64,000 bases of DNA from Triplophysa rosa (Eukaryota > Chordata > Actinopteri > Cypriniformes > Nemacheilidae): NCBI RefSeq assembly GCF_024868665.1, contig NC_079894.1, forward strand, positions 6,755,286 through 6,819,285, written 5' to 3'. The number at the start of each line of letters is the position of its first letter. Position 1 is the first letter of the stretch. Under the pieces are notes generated by a model. The model did no database searches. It was not told the DNA's origin and was given only the letters and a program-made list of their open reading frames with translations. Both the position numbers and the translations under genes were made by a program. Below are positions 1 through 13,867 of the stretch, piece after piece.

Positions 1-2696
1 GCATCTTCAGCTCTATATGAGAAGCTCTTCACTAATGCTAGATACATTAATATTATGCCTACTGGAGTTACTCTTCAATCCTTTCAGCACCATTCAATTA
101 TTTTTAAGAAATGTTAAGCGTTCTTCACAAGCAGCAGTTTACCTTCTGTTCCAGGTTCCGCGCGTGGATGGGTAGTCAAGGTCCGGTGTTGAGTTACTAC
201 AACAATAATGTCCAATGCAATTATTTTAAATACGCTTATTAATCTATTTTAGTCGCCTTAAAATATATTGAATTTCAAATAACGAGCCATATTTAGTTGT
301 GAATAGTTTTTCGTGGTAAAATAATGTGCATTCAAATGTTTAAACGTGTGGGGTTGCTTTTCTCATTTATACTGGAGATTTTAGTTCAGTGAGGCGTGAC
401 TTCTGAAGCCACACCCACACAGAAAAGCCCACCGCAAAGACAAGGCACTTCGTTTACTCTTTAATGTTTTTACTGCAATCGACTTGTCTGTATAGTTTTA
501 AACAATACGTTTGTATGATAATAGTATGATAATAATATTATTAATATGGTTCATTAATTCATGTGATATATATCCTATTGATAGGGACTCGTATATTCTG
601 CCACAGAGAAAAATGAGGTAGTGAAAATTAGATGGAAGAGAAATGTGGACCTTTGAAGCAGAAGATAAGATAGAAACCGTTCTATCATGGACCAAATGAC
701 ATGTAGTGGATTACGATTTATTATAAAATGCAATGAGTTTGACACATGACACTGCCGATTACAATAGATACAACATATAGGCCCATAAACTATATGCACA
801 GATGATATGATATGTGATGTGTTAGGTCATAAATACAAACCTAGGTTGAGTACATGGGCAAACACTAGATGGCAGCGTTACGTAACTTTTTTAAGTGTTT
901 CGTCACTGCATGAATTCAAAGTCGAACTCCGTGAACTTTTACTACATCATGAACATGGAATTGGATGGTAATATCAATTAAATAACTACAGTAAAATCCA
1001 TTCTTTTATATCCCATAATAATCTAGTATTTCTAGTAATCTCGTATAGGATATTTCATTTCTCATAATCTAGTATTTCTTGAGTCGTAGAAATGTGGCCT
1101 TTACTGTATATTAGGCCAATTTTAGTAAGAACTCTGAGGTAGCCTGTATCTGTGTTTGTAAGTCAAACTGTAAACTTTTTTTTATTGACATTTCTCTAAT
1201 GATTATTTGAGAATGTAAATGTGTAGCTTTAGAGTGCATATAGGCTCATTTAATGTATGCAGTGGATTTTGACCTGTAGTTTCAGTTTGTTATGTGGTAA
1301 GGGTCTTTCAGTTTCTTTCCACTCGGTCAATGTTTAAAATAAATCATTCTGGCACAGTGATCGGGAATATTTTCAGATATCTCTCTTTGAAATCTGAGAT
1401 GTGTAACTGTAACCACAGCTTGGAATTATTCAGCTAACATAAAGGCATGCAGTAAAAGGAACACAAATGACATAAAAGAACACCTTATGAACGAGGAGAA
1501 ACCGTGGTGAACCATGAACCAAGAAAACTGGAAAACTTTGTAACCACAAACAAATAAAGACAGACACACACCCTGCTTTTGAATATGCATACAGGAAAAC
1601 AGCTTGCATGAATACTCTATACCTAATGTACTAAATGTACTTGTGAAATATGGTACGGCAAGACTTAACCTCACTGGGTAAAAGCAGATCGTTCCAAAGC
1701 ACACAAATTATATCGTGCTAATTCATACAATTTAGCCACCTCCTAAAATAGTGAAATAGTGACCAATATGTGTCTAGAAAATTATATTAGACAGTTATCC
1801 AAATCAACCTAATAGAAAAATCTTCTGATTTGAGAGTCTGAGAAACGTACCTTTGTTTAACTGCGTCTCTTTTCACACATTATCATAGGCCAAAACGTAT
1901 GCACTCACACTGTATTTTTTATTGATATATTGGGGCAAAATAAAAAACGGTCTCAAATCAATGTGCGTTATTCTGTTCCAGCTAGGGACATGAACTCATG
2001 AAGGGACGTATGATCAACCTGTCTTTAATAAAGAAATGGAATACAAATATTGTCACAATAATTTCAATGAGCCGTTACAATATGCTGGTAAAATACATGT
2101 ATTACATAAAATACAAAACTGGGTATCATGCGATAGACTTACAATGCAGTGTAACAGAGTTTGACACAACAAGTTTAGTTGTCACTAGATCAATGTTACA
2201 GTACAACAAATATGAATGTGAACTCAAAAGCAAATCCAATTCAGAATTCAGAGCTACAATCCATAGAGAAGCATTTTACCATGGTAAAATGTAACACAGA
2301 CACACAACACAATTTATCAAAAGAGAGGATTAAGACCGTTACAAGCCCTCTGGACAGCAAATACTAATATTGTAAAATACATGGAATGTTACTGTATTAA
2401 TACAAACACTTCAGTGTGGTTTTACTGAAACTGACATTGAATAACTGTGCCAGTATAGTGGAGGTATACATAAACCAATGTTTAGCTTAAATGTGTTTTG
2501 TATAAGCACCTTGGAAAACCCCTGATGGTAGACAAAACAAATGCACATAAACAGTACGATATAAACATTGTTGTATAATCTAAAGAGTGATCAGCACAGG
2601 CTTGATCTGTGCACCAGAGAATCAACCCACATAGATAACCTGCCCATGAGCACCAATATGATGGCTGACCTTAAAAGCAGTCGTGTTAAGACTACA
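1..2696. other. Intergenic, no gene seen
   Basis: AT-rich sequence downstream of pi15. The open frames here are short, lack splice-site support and resemble no family I recognise. It may hold the distal 3' UTR of pi15, but I could not fix a polyadenylation site. Confidence 0.6.
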
Positions 2697-3126
2697 TTAA
2701 AGGGACAGTTCACACGAAAATGAAAATTCTGTCATCATTTACTCACCCTTATGTTATTTCAAACCTGTATAAATTACTTTGTTCCGATGAACGCAGAGAA
2801 AGATATTTGGAAGAATGCTAGTAATTTTCAGTTCCGGGACATCATTGACTACCTTAGAGAAATGGTAGTCAAAGGTGCCCGAGCACTCTTTGTTTTCCTA
2901 AATTCTTCAGAATGTCTCATTATTTGTTCATTAGAACAAAAAACCCCACAATATTCTTTTTCTTACTATGGTAGTGGATGATGTCCCAGAACTGAAAATT
3001 GCTAACATTCTTCCAAATATCTTTCTCTGTGTTCATTGGAACAAAGAAATTCATACAGGTTTGAAACAACCCGAGGGTGAGTAAACGATGACAGATTTTT
3101 CATTTTGGGAGGAACTATCCCTTTAA
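2697..3126. mobile_element. Fold-back MITE of the TTAAAGGGATAGTTCACC type
   Basis: The left end begins TTAAAGGGACAGTTCAC and the right end finishes GGAACTATCCCTTTAA, so the ends are inverted copies. The inner arms (actcaccc / gagtaaa; aacacagagaaagatattt and its complement) also pair. It is one of at least eight related copies in the window and lies in the presumed 3' UTR or downstream flank of pi15. Confidence 0.8.
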
Positions 3127-3239
3127 CATTAGCACCACCTGGAATCTACAGTAACGCATACAAAACAGCTACATCTGTGGTACAAAACGCATACAGTATG
3201 TATTTAAAAGCTATATTAGATTACTGTAACAATAACAGC

Positions 3240-5048
3240 TTATTTAAACCAGTACATGAAGTTTGAGTTGATGGCAGGAAAGCACATGTTGTTGCTGCAT
3301 GAACCCCCGTAGTTTGGAGGACAGGCTGAGCATGGTACACCAACTCTATATGGTGCTTCACCAATCCAGTTGCCCCTGAAAAATAAGATTATTTTGAAAT
3401 ATAACACAGACCGTTTTTTTTAGCTATATGAGAATGAAAAACACTGCAGTCATGTGCTGGCATTTATCAGACTGGCTATATAAACAAGATTCTTTGTCTG
3501 GTGTGTAAGATTGGCTGGAGTTTCATTAAACTATAATGACGTGACTAACTTCGGTGAATAATTGCAGACCAGGTATGTTGCCTCCCTCCACACAGAGCCC
3601 CACACAACCATATTGTAACAGGTTTGAATGGCGCATCCAACTCTGTTGCTTGATCCCCACACCATCTGTAACATTAAGAGCAAAGTCATGGGAGGGGAGT
3701 ATTTCAGTGTTCACTTTATCTGAATTATGTCTTGAACCCAAACTCACTTGTGTGTAATGTGTACACATAGGTCCGTAACAGCGCATGGGGCAGTGGGGAT
3801 TACAGTCACGTGGGTATGGAAATGCATAATCTCTGACCTCATCATACCAAGGTTTAACCAACTGAAGAATAGAGCGGTAACTGGCAAGAGGAGAAACACT
3901 TTGGGTGAGCAGAATCCACAGGACCGCAGCCAAAACACAAAATTCTGGTCTGGCCTATTGCCTTGAATTATGTCCAAAGATTGCAGTTTGATAATGCTGA
4001 AGTGATATTTGAAGTTTTAAATGAGCACCATTCTTCTTGATCCAACAACGAAGTGCAGTTTCTCTATAAATGGCAAGCAAGATTTCCTTTCGAAGTACAG
4101 TAATACCTACTGGCCAGTTCGAACTGAGAGGTTTTGACCCAGATATTGGAGAAGATAAGGAGGTCCATGTTCCCAAATACAGGTTGCTGCCCAAGCTTCT
4201 GCTGACCTGGCCAGACCCTCATCCCAAACCTTTAATAGAAGAAATGATGTGCAGTGAAAAATATTGTTTTATTGTTTGTATATTTGTGATGATTAGCACC
4301 TAGGGGAAGTATATCATCCATCCTTTAAGTCCATTAATAATAATTATCCATATAAGATCCATATCACACAGTTCAGAGCTGAAATATTTTGTGACATATT
4401 GTTTAAAGTGATAGTTCACCCCGAAAATTATTTTTTTTCTCATCCTCATGTCATTAAAACCTGCCTATGACTCTTTCTTCTGTGGAACACAAAAGAAGAT
4501 ATTTGGAAAAATGTCTCATACAATGGAAATCAATGGGGGGCCAGTGTGTTCTTTTGTGTTCTGTGGTGAGGGTGAACATTCATTTTTGGGTGAACTGTCC
4601 CTTTAACCTTGTAAGGTAATGACTCAATCGCAGTTTTAAACTATTATATTATTTCATTGCATCCAGCAGGAGGAGCTCTCGAATGATTTAAAAGCATCAT
4701 CGACTACATATAGTTTAGGTATGGGTTATATACCATGATACAGACGTTCGGTAGACTACAAGAGGAGAGCGGGCTGCTTACCATGTACTCCATGTTGGCG
4801 GCAGGTGGGAAAACATTTGCTCGCACCTTGTTGTGGTAGTCCAGAATAGCCAACATATCATGCTGTGAAATGTAACGTTTTCGCCTCGATTTTGGCATAG
4901 ATGCCAGTCCGTCACCCCCAACTTCCGTTTTATTGGTAGAGATGTTGGCTCTAGAAAGGGTTTCCGTCGCATTTTTGACAATCCACGCGCTTGCATCAGT
5001 AACTATAAATAAAAGCAACAAGTTGCTAAAAAAGTCGACGTTCTTCAT
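3240..5048 (-). CDS. pi15: pi15, peptidase inhibitor 15 (secreted CAP-domain protein)
   Basis: Coding exons on the minus strand: 4782-5048, 4111-4229, 3748-3880, 3550-3665, 3240-3375. All junctions are GT-AG and keep frame, giving 256 aa; the human protein is about the same length. Residues 1-21 form a hydrophobic signal peptide. A basic processing site, RRKR, lies at 55-58, after N-glycosylation sequons at 26, 35 and 39. The CAP domain follows, with the HNKVR motif at 72-76, a WEHG segment in exon 2, the [15 protein letters not shown] segment in exon 3, and a cysteine-rich tail ([14 protein letters not shown]). CAP proteins of this group are secreted; human PI15 was described as a weak trypsin inhibitor. 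The exon 3/4 model was needed to recover exons too short to stand out as open frames. The ohnolog (a or b) is undetermined. An in-frame upstream ATG may be used (see findings). Confidence 0.95.
4403..4606. mobile_element. Fold-back MITE copy in pi15 intron 1
   Basis: It runs from ttaaagtgatagttcaccc to gggtgaactgtccctttaa, with the same family core (aacacaaaagaagatattt). It lies between pi15 coding exons 1 and 2. Confidence 0.75.
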
Positions 5049-5191
5049 CCTTCTTTGGTGAAATATTTTTCGTATCTGCAAAAAAAAACGACATTCGAAA
5101 TGAAATACAATTGTCGGTAATGTTTCTTATTTTTAGGCTATTATTATTATTATGAACGATGTTAAAAGTTATCAACAATGTCATACCTTAC

Positions 5192-5288
5192 CATTTAAGT
5201 GCTCGTATTCCTAGAAACATGAGCTCTGTTAGATGTGTGGTGAGCCTCTCAGTTATTCTGACCTCCACTGCTGCCTCTGGCTTTTATA
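5192..5288 (-). promoter_or_regulatory. pi15 core promoter and 5' exon (TATA box 5281-5288)
   Basis: On the minus strand TATAAAAG is read at 5288-5281, about 240 bp upstream of the coding start. A good splice donor (ATG|GTAAGG) lies at 5191. A polypyrimidine-CAG acceptor ends at 5076, just before the coding exon. I infer a first exon of about 60 nt ending at 5192. Transcript data are lacking. Confidence 0.5.
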
Positions 5289-5299
5289 CTGGAATTCAG

Positions 5300-8200
5300 G
5301 AGGCAAGCGCAAGGTGCTCAGCTTTCTCCGATCACCTGAACTGTAGGCTACTCTGATTAAGCCGAAATGCTATCCTTTAACTGGTGTAAATGTGTCAGGA
5401 CCTAAATGTGTAAATGCTTCGAAATGATGGACCTTTGGTTATTATACGGGATGCATCTCGTAAGGAAACTAACGCATTACAAACGGGATTCGATCTTAGT
5501 GAAAATGATTGTTAACATTTTATGTTATTAACATAAAAATAATTTAATTCATTATGCAGATACACTTGTCCAAAAAGCAAGTTTGCCAGCATGTGTGTGT
5601 TGAGCCAAGTTAAGAAGCCCTTCAGAGCATATCGTTTTCTTTGGCAGGTGGAAGCTGAGTATGAGCAACGTACGACCGCCTTCTCCTTCAACCCCCCCCC
5701 CCCCCTCTTCTCCTGAACTGTGAAGTTGCAGGTTTTCTTGGAATTTGTGTCATTTTCAATTCTTCAGTCCAAATGTAATATTGTTATTGTGTCCAAGCAT
5801 TGCCTTTAATTAAAGTTTTGGGGTTAAACTGTTAAAAGAAATAATTGAATAATTTTAATTAAATAGTTAAAAATATAGCTGGCTGGTGTTATGTTTCTCT
5901 GAAAACCAAAATATGATTACTCCGTAGATGCTGGTGAATCTGTCAAAAAGCAGAGATTGTTTCTTTCTACCTTTGCTTTGTATTCTGATTCAGTAAACTG
6001 ACAGCATCACTAAAAGTATTTTTTTGGGAAAAGGACACAAAGAATCGTTTGAGAAATAAAGGTATCTGGAAAGTGCATTATTTGAAATTGCACATTGTGT
6101 TCTAGTTGTAAAAGAAAACACTAAAAAGGCAAGGATGAAACCAGATGAATAAAGAGGATCAATATAATTTGATTCATACTTCACCTGAAACCTGGCGGAT
6201 TTAATTTCATCTTTGCATTGTATTTTACTGTTAATGGTAGAACCATTTGAGCTGCTTTTCAGTTTAAGAACGCCTTTCACACAGACTGAACTTCAGCAGT
6301 ATTAAGATGATATAAAACTTTTTTTTTGCCTGCTTCGAATCATATGATCATAAACTCTTAAAGCAACACATATGTATTTTCAGATTAATTAATAGTTGAT
6401 GATAGTGCTCATATTCGTTTTGTAGATGCATGGTAACGGTGGGTATATAGAAAATAGTGGAAAGAAAAGAGGCAATTTGTCCTGCCAAACCATAACCTCC
6501 ACCCAGTGATGTCTCCCAACAGTTGGCAGCTCATAGACAAAGTGCTTCATTACCCTGCATGTCCATTTTCTATGGGACCTGGTGAAATGTCCAAATGACA
6601 AACCTGTAATACGAACCATTAAAGTAAATCGCTTCTATGTTTAACTATTGTTTATATTCTAAAAAAAAAACATTTGGAGCAGCTTGGCTTTTAATCTTTG
6701 TTTTCTGAATGCCTAGACAGTCCCAGTAAATGTACGCTGTGACCTCTTGAAATGAACTATAACATCATCAATCTTTAAACAAATCAACTTCTCAAGAACA
6801 AAGTTTAAGTCACATTTTTATTACCTGATGTTTTGTTGTTAGTCATTTTGACTGACAAATGTCTTGAAATGTTCATCCTGTTACCATATATTTATCCAAT
6901 AGCTGATGATTGTATAAATTCCTGTGTTGAATTCTCTTTCTAAGAGGCACCATCTCACAGCCTTGAGCACAATTTAGATTATAACCTTTAGATTTTAGAT
7001 ATTTGAGTCATTTTTGATTGAACTGAAAAATTATTAGTTCGGTTATTGTTAACCCTGTTCACTTTTCAAATGCTAATTATGTCTTAACATATTAAATGAA
7101 AGTAGCTTAAGATGTGATTTACTAACACTATATACTTGATTGAATATTGGCATTATATACATATTTAATATTGAAAATCTTACAAACAAAAATCACCTTG
7201 ATTTATACAGTATAATGCATACAGAACTTCTGCACTTATGATTTGTGCTTCATACAACATTCAGTAATCCTTTTAAGAACTTTTTCTGACTTGGAAATCA
7301 CACACATGACCACATGCTGTGATCTGTGTGTGATACAAGGATTGAAATGAATCCCACTACTTATTAGAATTAAAAGCATTTGTTGTACAGTTATGGCTGA
7401 CTTCATTTGTACTGAAAAAATATGTTTCATTGTGACATCAAGTGATCTGTTCCCTGTCCAAAATGTAGAAATCGTCCAAAATAAGTATTTGTTATAGTTA
7501 CCATTGATTTGTACCAATGAGATATTACAATATGTTTGCCAAAACTATCAGTCCAGTTTGAAACAACCAGTGAAAGTATACAAAGCAAATTCATTGTTTA
7601 TGATCCAGTTTTTAAAATAAAACATTGATTTTATGATTTTTGTAAACATATTCGAACATTATTTCCAATCAAAATAAAACTTTATGTAAATTGCATTATA
7701 TATATTTATATCTGATTTAGTGATATAACATTTTGATTTCTATATTTTGTCAGTAAAATGGATGTACAGAAAGTACATTTTATATATAGCATGTGCTCAT
7801 ATTTAGCCTGGAGTTATAGATGTGGGCTAGAACTCAAAAGAATGTAGTTTCAAATCAAAGGCATGATCCACGATGTATCACCTTTTGTCTTGGAGAAATT
7901 ATTTTTCTTATTTTAAGCTGTCTTTTGGATTTCATCTTCACTCCGTAATGCCTAATGACAATTTGCACTGAAAAATATTTCACTATACTGTGAGTGTCTC
8001 CAGAACACAATAAAGCACCAGAAGGCAAACCATCAGGGTTTGAGATAACCAAAAACAAACAAATCAAACTTTATTGTCACTGCCGGTTGCCGAATGTCAC
8101 CTCTGACATTTTTCTCGCTTCACAAAAACCACATCACACAAAACAATTATGACAATTGGGAAATGCAATAACAATTACAACTTTTAGCATTTTATTGACA

Positions 8201-9186
8201 TATGATGCCTTTGCCCCTTTAGGGAGCCTACAAGCACAAGAACCCTCTTAAAACTCCATAAAAGCACTAGACTGCAGCTTGAAAATGAAAACAGTTATCA
8301 AGGACCTCCCTTACCATCATGAGTCACTCAACAGAATTCCCTGGAACACAAAGGGAACTCACTTCACGACGTGCAGTGCTGTTAATAGAATGAACACACA
8401 ATCTAAATCATCATGAACATGGTTTACACTTTTCTTTTGTCGGCTATTTATTAATGTATGAGATTTATTATCATGTTGAACACTGAAATGAAAACAATTG
8501 TATTTTAAAGGCAGCACATTAGTGTATGGGACTGAAGTCCATTAAGATCTGTTGAATTTTTAATCTCTATGACAGTTCATTAATGTAACTCTAAATTATT
8601 GTTCAAACTAAGTTCATTCTGCGGTGGAGTGTCTTTTAATGTGATAATTATAATAATGTAATAATTTTAGGCTGATATCAGTGATGGATTTTAGCATCAG
8701 TCATCATTTTGTGACCACCATGCACTGTAATGTTTTCCTCATCAGGATTTTAATAGCAAATGATTTATAAGATCACCTCAAAACTCTCACCAGACATGAA
8801 TCCCACGCAACCGACAAAAATCATAAAAAAGTGTGGGAATCTGTAATCAAGTAAAGAGAACTAAGTATCATGTCAGCTATTGTGGCTTATAAAGTACTAA
8901 ATAACCATTTGAGGTATGACAATCTAATGTCTTCGGCCAAAACCATGCAGCAGGGAGATTCAGTGTGGTCGGTCTAACAGTGCAGCCTTGAGCTGGATTT
9001 CACACATATCGACTATAAACTCACTGGCCCCATTTAATCTATCGTCCAGATAAATTAAGAGATGTATTTTCTGAATCATATAATGTTGTAAATCTAAAAT
9101 TTTGTAATTTTGGTGCCTTGCAAATATTTTTTACACATCACATTTCTGTGCAGAGAAGAAATAATATATTTTCAAACAAAAAACTC
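5300..9186. other. Long intergenic stretch, no gene seen
   Basis: AT-rich, with a poly-C run near 5691-5704. No exon-like frames or splice-supported coding are seen. GDAP1, which lies between PI15 and JPH1 in human, is not found here or in 14851-19900. Confidence 0.6.
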
Positions 9187-9191
9187 CATTT

Positions 9192-10244
9192 TGTCAGGTC
9201 CTGGGTCTGATCACCTGCTTGTCTTGTCTGTTGTTGTTTGTGTTGGAGTTTGTCGAGCACATGGGGGGTTGTTTTGACAGCTCTCCATGTGCTCGGAGTC
9301 CGCGTGTGTTTGCCTCGCCCCTCTCATTATCCTCTCATCACTTCACACTGGACTTCACTCCCGCTAATCGTCACATCGGTTTTCACTCCTTCCATCTCTT
9401 CTCATGCTATTTAATTCCCTGTGTTCCTTTGTTCCGTGTCAGTCCGTTAGTGTTGCTAACCCGTTGACTTCTTGTCTAGTACTTATCCAGTCTTGTTGTT
9501 TAATCTAGTCTTGTCTAAGTATTTAATCGCTCTTGTCTGTCCAGGCTCCAGAGCTCTTTGCACCCTGCTTGGTGTTCCCCTGTCCACTCAGATTGCTGTC
9601 TTGGTGAAACCGGTTCTACATCTGGCTGGCTGTTCGGAGGGATTCACCTAGGTGGATTGGGACTCCCGTTCTCCCCATCTCCTCGCTTTGGGGACGACTG
9701 TTTGTCCCTTTACTGGAGGCACTCAGACTCTCGCGGAGGATTCTTCTCTCCTCTCGTGGCCGTCCCAAGTGGAGCTTGTCTAGGATTCTCTCTTCGGAGT
9801 TGTGTTCACGGAACTCGTCTAAGACTCTTCCTTCGGGGTGTTCTCACGGAGCTTGTCAAAGATTCTCTCTTTGGAGTTGGTTTCACGGGACTCATCTAAG
9901 ATTCTCCCTTCGGGGTTGTTTGCACGGGATTGGTCTACAACTCTCCCTTCGGGGTGTTTTCATGGAGCCTATCAAGGACTCTCCCTTTGGGGTTGTTTTC
10001 ACTGAACCTATCTAGAATCTCCCTTCGGGGTTTTGGAAACAGCCTCTCAGGATTACGTGAACACTGTTCAGTTATTCCAGGGATATTATTTTATTATTTT
10101 TTGGCCTTATCTCTCCCCTGCCGAGCGCTCGAGCCCTGTCCCTAGTTTTCCTTTTTTGAGCCAGTTTTTGGTGTTGATCCTATTTTTTGGTTGAAATAAA
10201 GTTTTTGTGACCCTGCATCTGACTCCTGCCCTTCCTTCCTAACA
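9192..10244 (+). repeat. 5' LTR (1053 bp) with internal tandem repeat
   Basis: TG...CA ends. It aligns along its whole length with 13868-14845, with scattered substitutions. From about 9784 to 10035 it holds tandem units of 38-39 bp built around CTCCCTTCGGGGTTGTTTTC; six full units and a partial seventh are present. The 3' end has AATAAA near 10195, a likely polyadenylation signal. Confidence 0.92.
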
Positions 10245-10260
10245 GAACGGACTGACCAGT

Positions 10261-11135
10261 ATGGAGTCAGCAGGGCCAGATCCCCTCCGCTCTCACCCAA
10301 CAAGGGATTATGCTGGGACAGCAGGCCACCCAGTTTAACGCAATTGCCCAGGAGGTAGGGGCTATCAATAGCCAGATAGCTGAGCTCGCAGCCCGACTTG
10401 ATGAACTTTGGCTGAGTTCGGCCGCTGCTGCAGCCGACCACCGTGAACCCGAGCCCCACGCCACGCCCAGTATATGACGGCGACCCGAATTCTTGCCAGG
10501 AGTTTCTGTCACAGTGCGCTTTGGTCTTCACCCTCCAGCCTCGCCGCTATGCCTCTGAGACATCTAAAGTGGCTTACGTGCTGACTCTACTCTCTGGTCG
10601 GGCTCGTGAGTGGGGAGTGGCCATGTGGAATGCCAAGGCTTCCTTCTGCTCCGCATTTGAGGAATTACGAGATGGTAAGAATTGATCGAGATGGTAAGAC
10701 TATTTGACCGCATGACTCAAGGGGATGAAGCGGTCGCCCTGTTATCCTGGCTAAGACAGGAGGGGGGCTCCGTGACGGACATCGCCATTCGCCTCAAGAC
10801 GTTGGCAGCCGCCCTTTTCCTTGAGGGTCTCAATCATGCCATTGCTGACGAGCTGGCCGCTCTCGACATGCCCAGCGAACTCGAGGCGCTCATCAGTCTC
10901 GCTCTTCGAGTGGAGAGCCGCACGACGGCAGCAACGCCATCTCTCCAGTCTTCCCTGGCGTTACCAGTCCTTACTGTCAAGCGAAGCTCCCGCTGTTAAC
11001 ACCACGGATTCTGAACCCATGCAACTGGGTTGTCTCCGCCTCACCCCCCAGCAGAAACAACTACCATGTCCCAAGGCCTATGCCTGTACTGCGGGAAGCC
11101 TGGCCATTTTGCTCTCCGGTGCCCACTAAAAGACC
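10261..11135 (+). pseudogene. Retrotransposon gag, frameshifted
   Basis: An ATG at 10261 follows the LTR, but the gag sequence continues in other frames: 10443-10685 holds a capsid-like region, and 10682-10999 continues it. A CCHC zinc knuckle (C-x2-C-x4-H-x4-C) is encoded at about 11081-11125. At least two frameshifts and a stop break the frame, so no intact gag is made. Confidence 0.8.
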
Positions 11136-13850
11136 GTGCCCACCAGTAAGACAGAGAGTCCTGGTGGGTTCAATCCCTTGCTCAATCTCTCCTTTCGCCG
11201 TGCCCAATTACCCTTCAGGCTGCTCTTCCCGGGGCATTTCCCACACTGGCCATGCTCTACTTGACTCAGGGGCTGAGGGCAATTTCATAGACACTGCCAT
11301 GGCTCAAGAGTGGAGGATTCCGGCAGTACTTCTCGCCGAACCCATAGAAGCCAGGTCGCTGGCAGGCAGTCTACTCACTACTATCACTCACGTCACTCCC
11401 AGTGTAAGTCTGCTTGTATCTGGTAACCATAGTGAGAACATTGTGCTGTACATCTTTGATTCCCCAAAGAGCCCAGTAGTTCTGGGACATCCATGGTTTG
11501 TACAGCACAATCCTCACCTAGACTGGAAGAACAGTTCTATTCTAGCCTGGAGCCAGTCTTGTCATGTGTCTTGTTTGGGTCCTGCCTCTTCTCCCGTTTC
11601 TGTGTCTTGTGCTCCGCAGGTGCAGCCCTCTGACCTCACAGGTGTCCCGGTGGAGTACCGCGATCTCAGCATGGTGTTCAGCAAGTCCCGAGCTACCTCT
11701 CTTCCTCCGCATCGCCCCTACGACTGTGCCATAGAGCTCCTCCCAGGCACTTCTCTGCCCAAGGGCCGCCTTTACTCCCTATCTGGTACTGAAAGAGAGG
11801 CTATGGACAAGTATATCACTCGTAGCTGGGCTCATTTGACACTCCTCTTCCCCGGCCGGTGCGGGTTTCTTCTTCGTCCAGAAGGAGGACGGCTTCCTGC
11901 GGCCCTGTATTGATTATCGAGGGCTGAATGACATCACTATTAAAAATAGGTACCCCTTACCTCTCATGTCTTCTGCTTTCGAACTCTTGCAGGGAGCCCG
12001 GGCTTCACTAAGTTAAACCTCTGCAACGCCTATCACCTTGTCCGCATACGGGAGGGAGACGAGTGGAAGATGGCATTTAACACACCCACGGGACATTTCG
12101 AATATCTGGTTCTTCCTTAAGAAGTCTTCTTCCCTGGTTCTCCATTCTATCCAATGCCCCAGCCGTCTTCCAGGACCTTGTCAATAGCGTTCTGGGTGAC
12201 ATGATTAATAAATTTGTCTTTGTGTATTTGGATGATATACTAATTTTTTCCCCCTCTCTCTAGACGCACACCCAGCATGTTAGACAGTTCCTCCAGCTTC
12301 TGATCGAGAACCAGTTATTTGTTAAGGCGGAGAAGTGCGAATTCCATGCCGAGTCAGTTACATTCGTTGGCCATATCATTTCCTCAAGGGGAATCAAGGC
12401 TGATCCCGCTAAGATAAAGGCTATCACCTAATGGCCCACCCCTGACTCTCGTAAGGCCCTGCGGTGCTTCCTGGGTTTTGCCAACTTTTATCAGCTATTC
12501 ATCAGGAATTTCTGACAGACGGCCACGCCTCTAACAGTGCTAACCTCCACTAAGGTGCCCTACAGGTGGAATCAAGATGCTCAGGTAGCCTTTGACTCAC
12601 TCAAGTCCCGTTTTGTCTCTGTACCTATTTTGTCTGTTCCAGATCCTGCGCTCCAATTTGTTGTAGAGGTTGATGCATCAGATGTCTGGGTCGGTGCAGT
12701 CCTTTCTCAGTGGTCCCCTCATAATGGGAAGGTGCATCCGTGTGCTTTCTTCTCTCACCGCCTCAGCCCTGCAGAACACAACTACGACATCGGCAACCGA
12801 GAGCTGCTAGCGGTGAGATTAGCTCTGGGTGAGTGGCGTCATTGGTTGGAGGGAACAGCACAGCCATTCTTGGTCTGGACGGATCATAAGAACTTGGAAT
12901 ATATCTGTTCAGCCAAGAGATTGAGCTCGCGCCAAGCCTGCTGGGCACTCTTTTTTTGGCCGTTTTAACTTCACCCTCTCGTACCAGCCCGGGGCTAAGA
13001 ACCTCAAACCCTTTCTCGTCAGTTCGAGGCCGCTGGGAGGGAGATCTCGGCTGAGGCCATCCTTCCTAAAGGAATGGTGGTTGGATCTCTCTCCTGGGGC
13101 ATCGAGCGACAGGTGGTGGAGGCCGGTCGAGGGTTGCAAGTGCCGGCAGAGTGTCCAGAGGGCAGGTTGTCAGGGCCTGCTGCGCTGCGTCCTGATGTCC
13201 TTCAGTGGGGTCATTCTTCCAGACTGGTCTGCCATCCAGCTGTCCCCTTTTGAGTGTTCTGTATAATCCTCCCATGTTTCCATCACAGGAACTCGATGCT
13301 GCGGTCCCGTCTGCTCTGGCCTTCGTCCAGCGCTGCCGATGCACCTGGGAGAAGGCCAGAGGGGTCTTGGCCCAGACCGAAAGACAGACCAAGGCAGCAG
13401 ATGATTGCCACCGGTCCTCTCCTCCTGCCTACTTATGTCTGTGGTCAGCGGGTATGGCTCTCCACCCCCCAGGTTCATTGGTCCATACCGCATCTCCAAG
13501 GTGGTTAATCCGGTGGCAGTCAGGCTCAGACTTCCCCCATCCCTTGGTCGGGTCCACCCTGTTTTTCATGTTTCCAGGGTTAAACCTGTGTTCTCCTCAA
13601 CCCTTTTTCCCACCAGCAATCGACCCGCCCCTCCTTCCCCTCATCTAGTGGATGGCTCTCCGACCTATACATTAAGGATATTACTAGACATGCGCCGTTG
13701 TGGCAGAGGTGCCCAGTACTTGGTGGACTGGGAGGGCTATGGTGCAGAGGAGAGAAGTTGGGTATCATCTCGGGACATCCTGGACCAGTCTCTGATCGCG
13801 GACTTCCATCGGCGACGAGGTGAGCCCCCTCTTAGAGCGCCTGTTGGCGT
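11136..13850 (+). pseudogene. Retrotransposon pol (protease-RT-RNase H-chromodomain), broken and lacking the integrase core
   Basis: The protease motif LLDSGAEGNF is encoded near 11261-11290. RT is seen from about 11640 to 12260, including the catalytic YLDD motif near 12224. RNase H lies within 12537-12968 (VDASD start, ELLAV core). A stop at about 11911, frame changes near 12000 and 12120, and in-frame stops break the polyprotein. Coding similarity then jumps at about 13250-13280 from the end of the linker to the integrase C-terminus; the zinc-binding and DDE catalytic parts are absent. A chromodomain ([10 protein letters not shown]) is retained near 13710-13745. The copy cannot be autonomous. 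Confidence 0.85.
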
Positions 13851-13867
13851 TGCTGGGGGGGGGGTAC

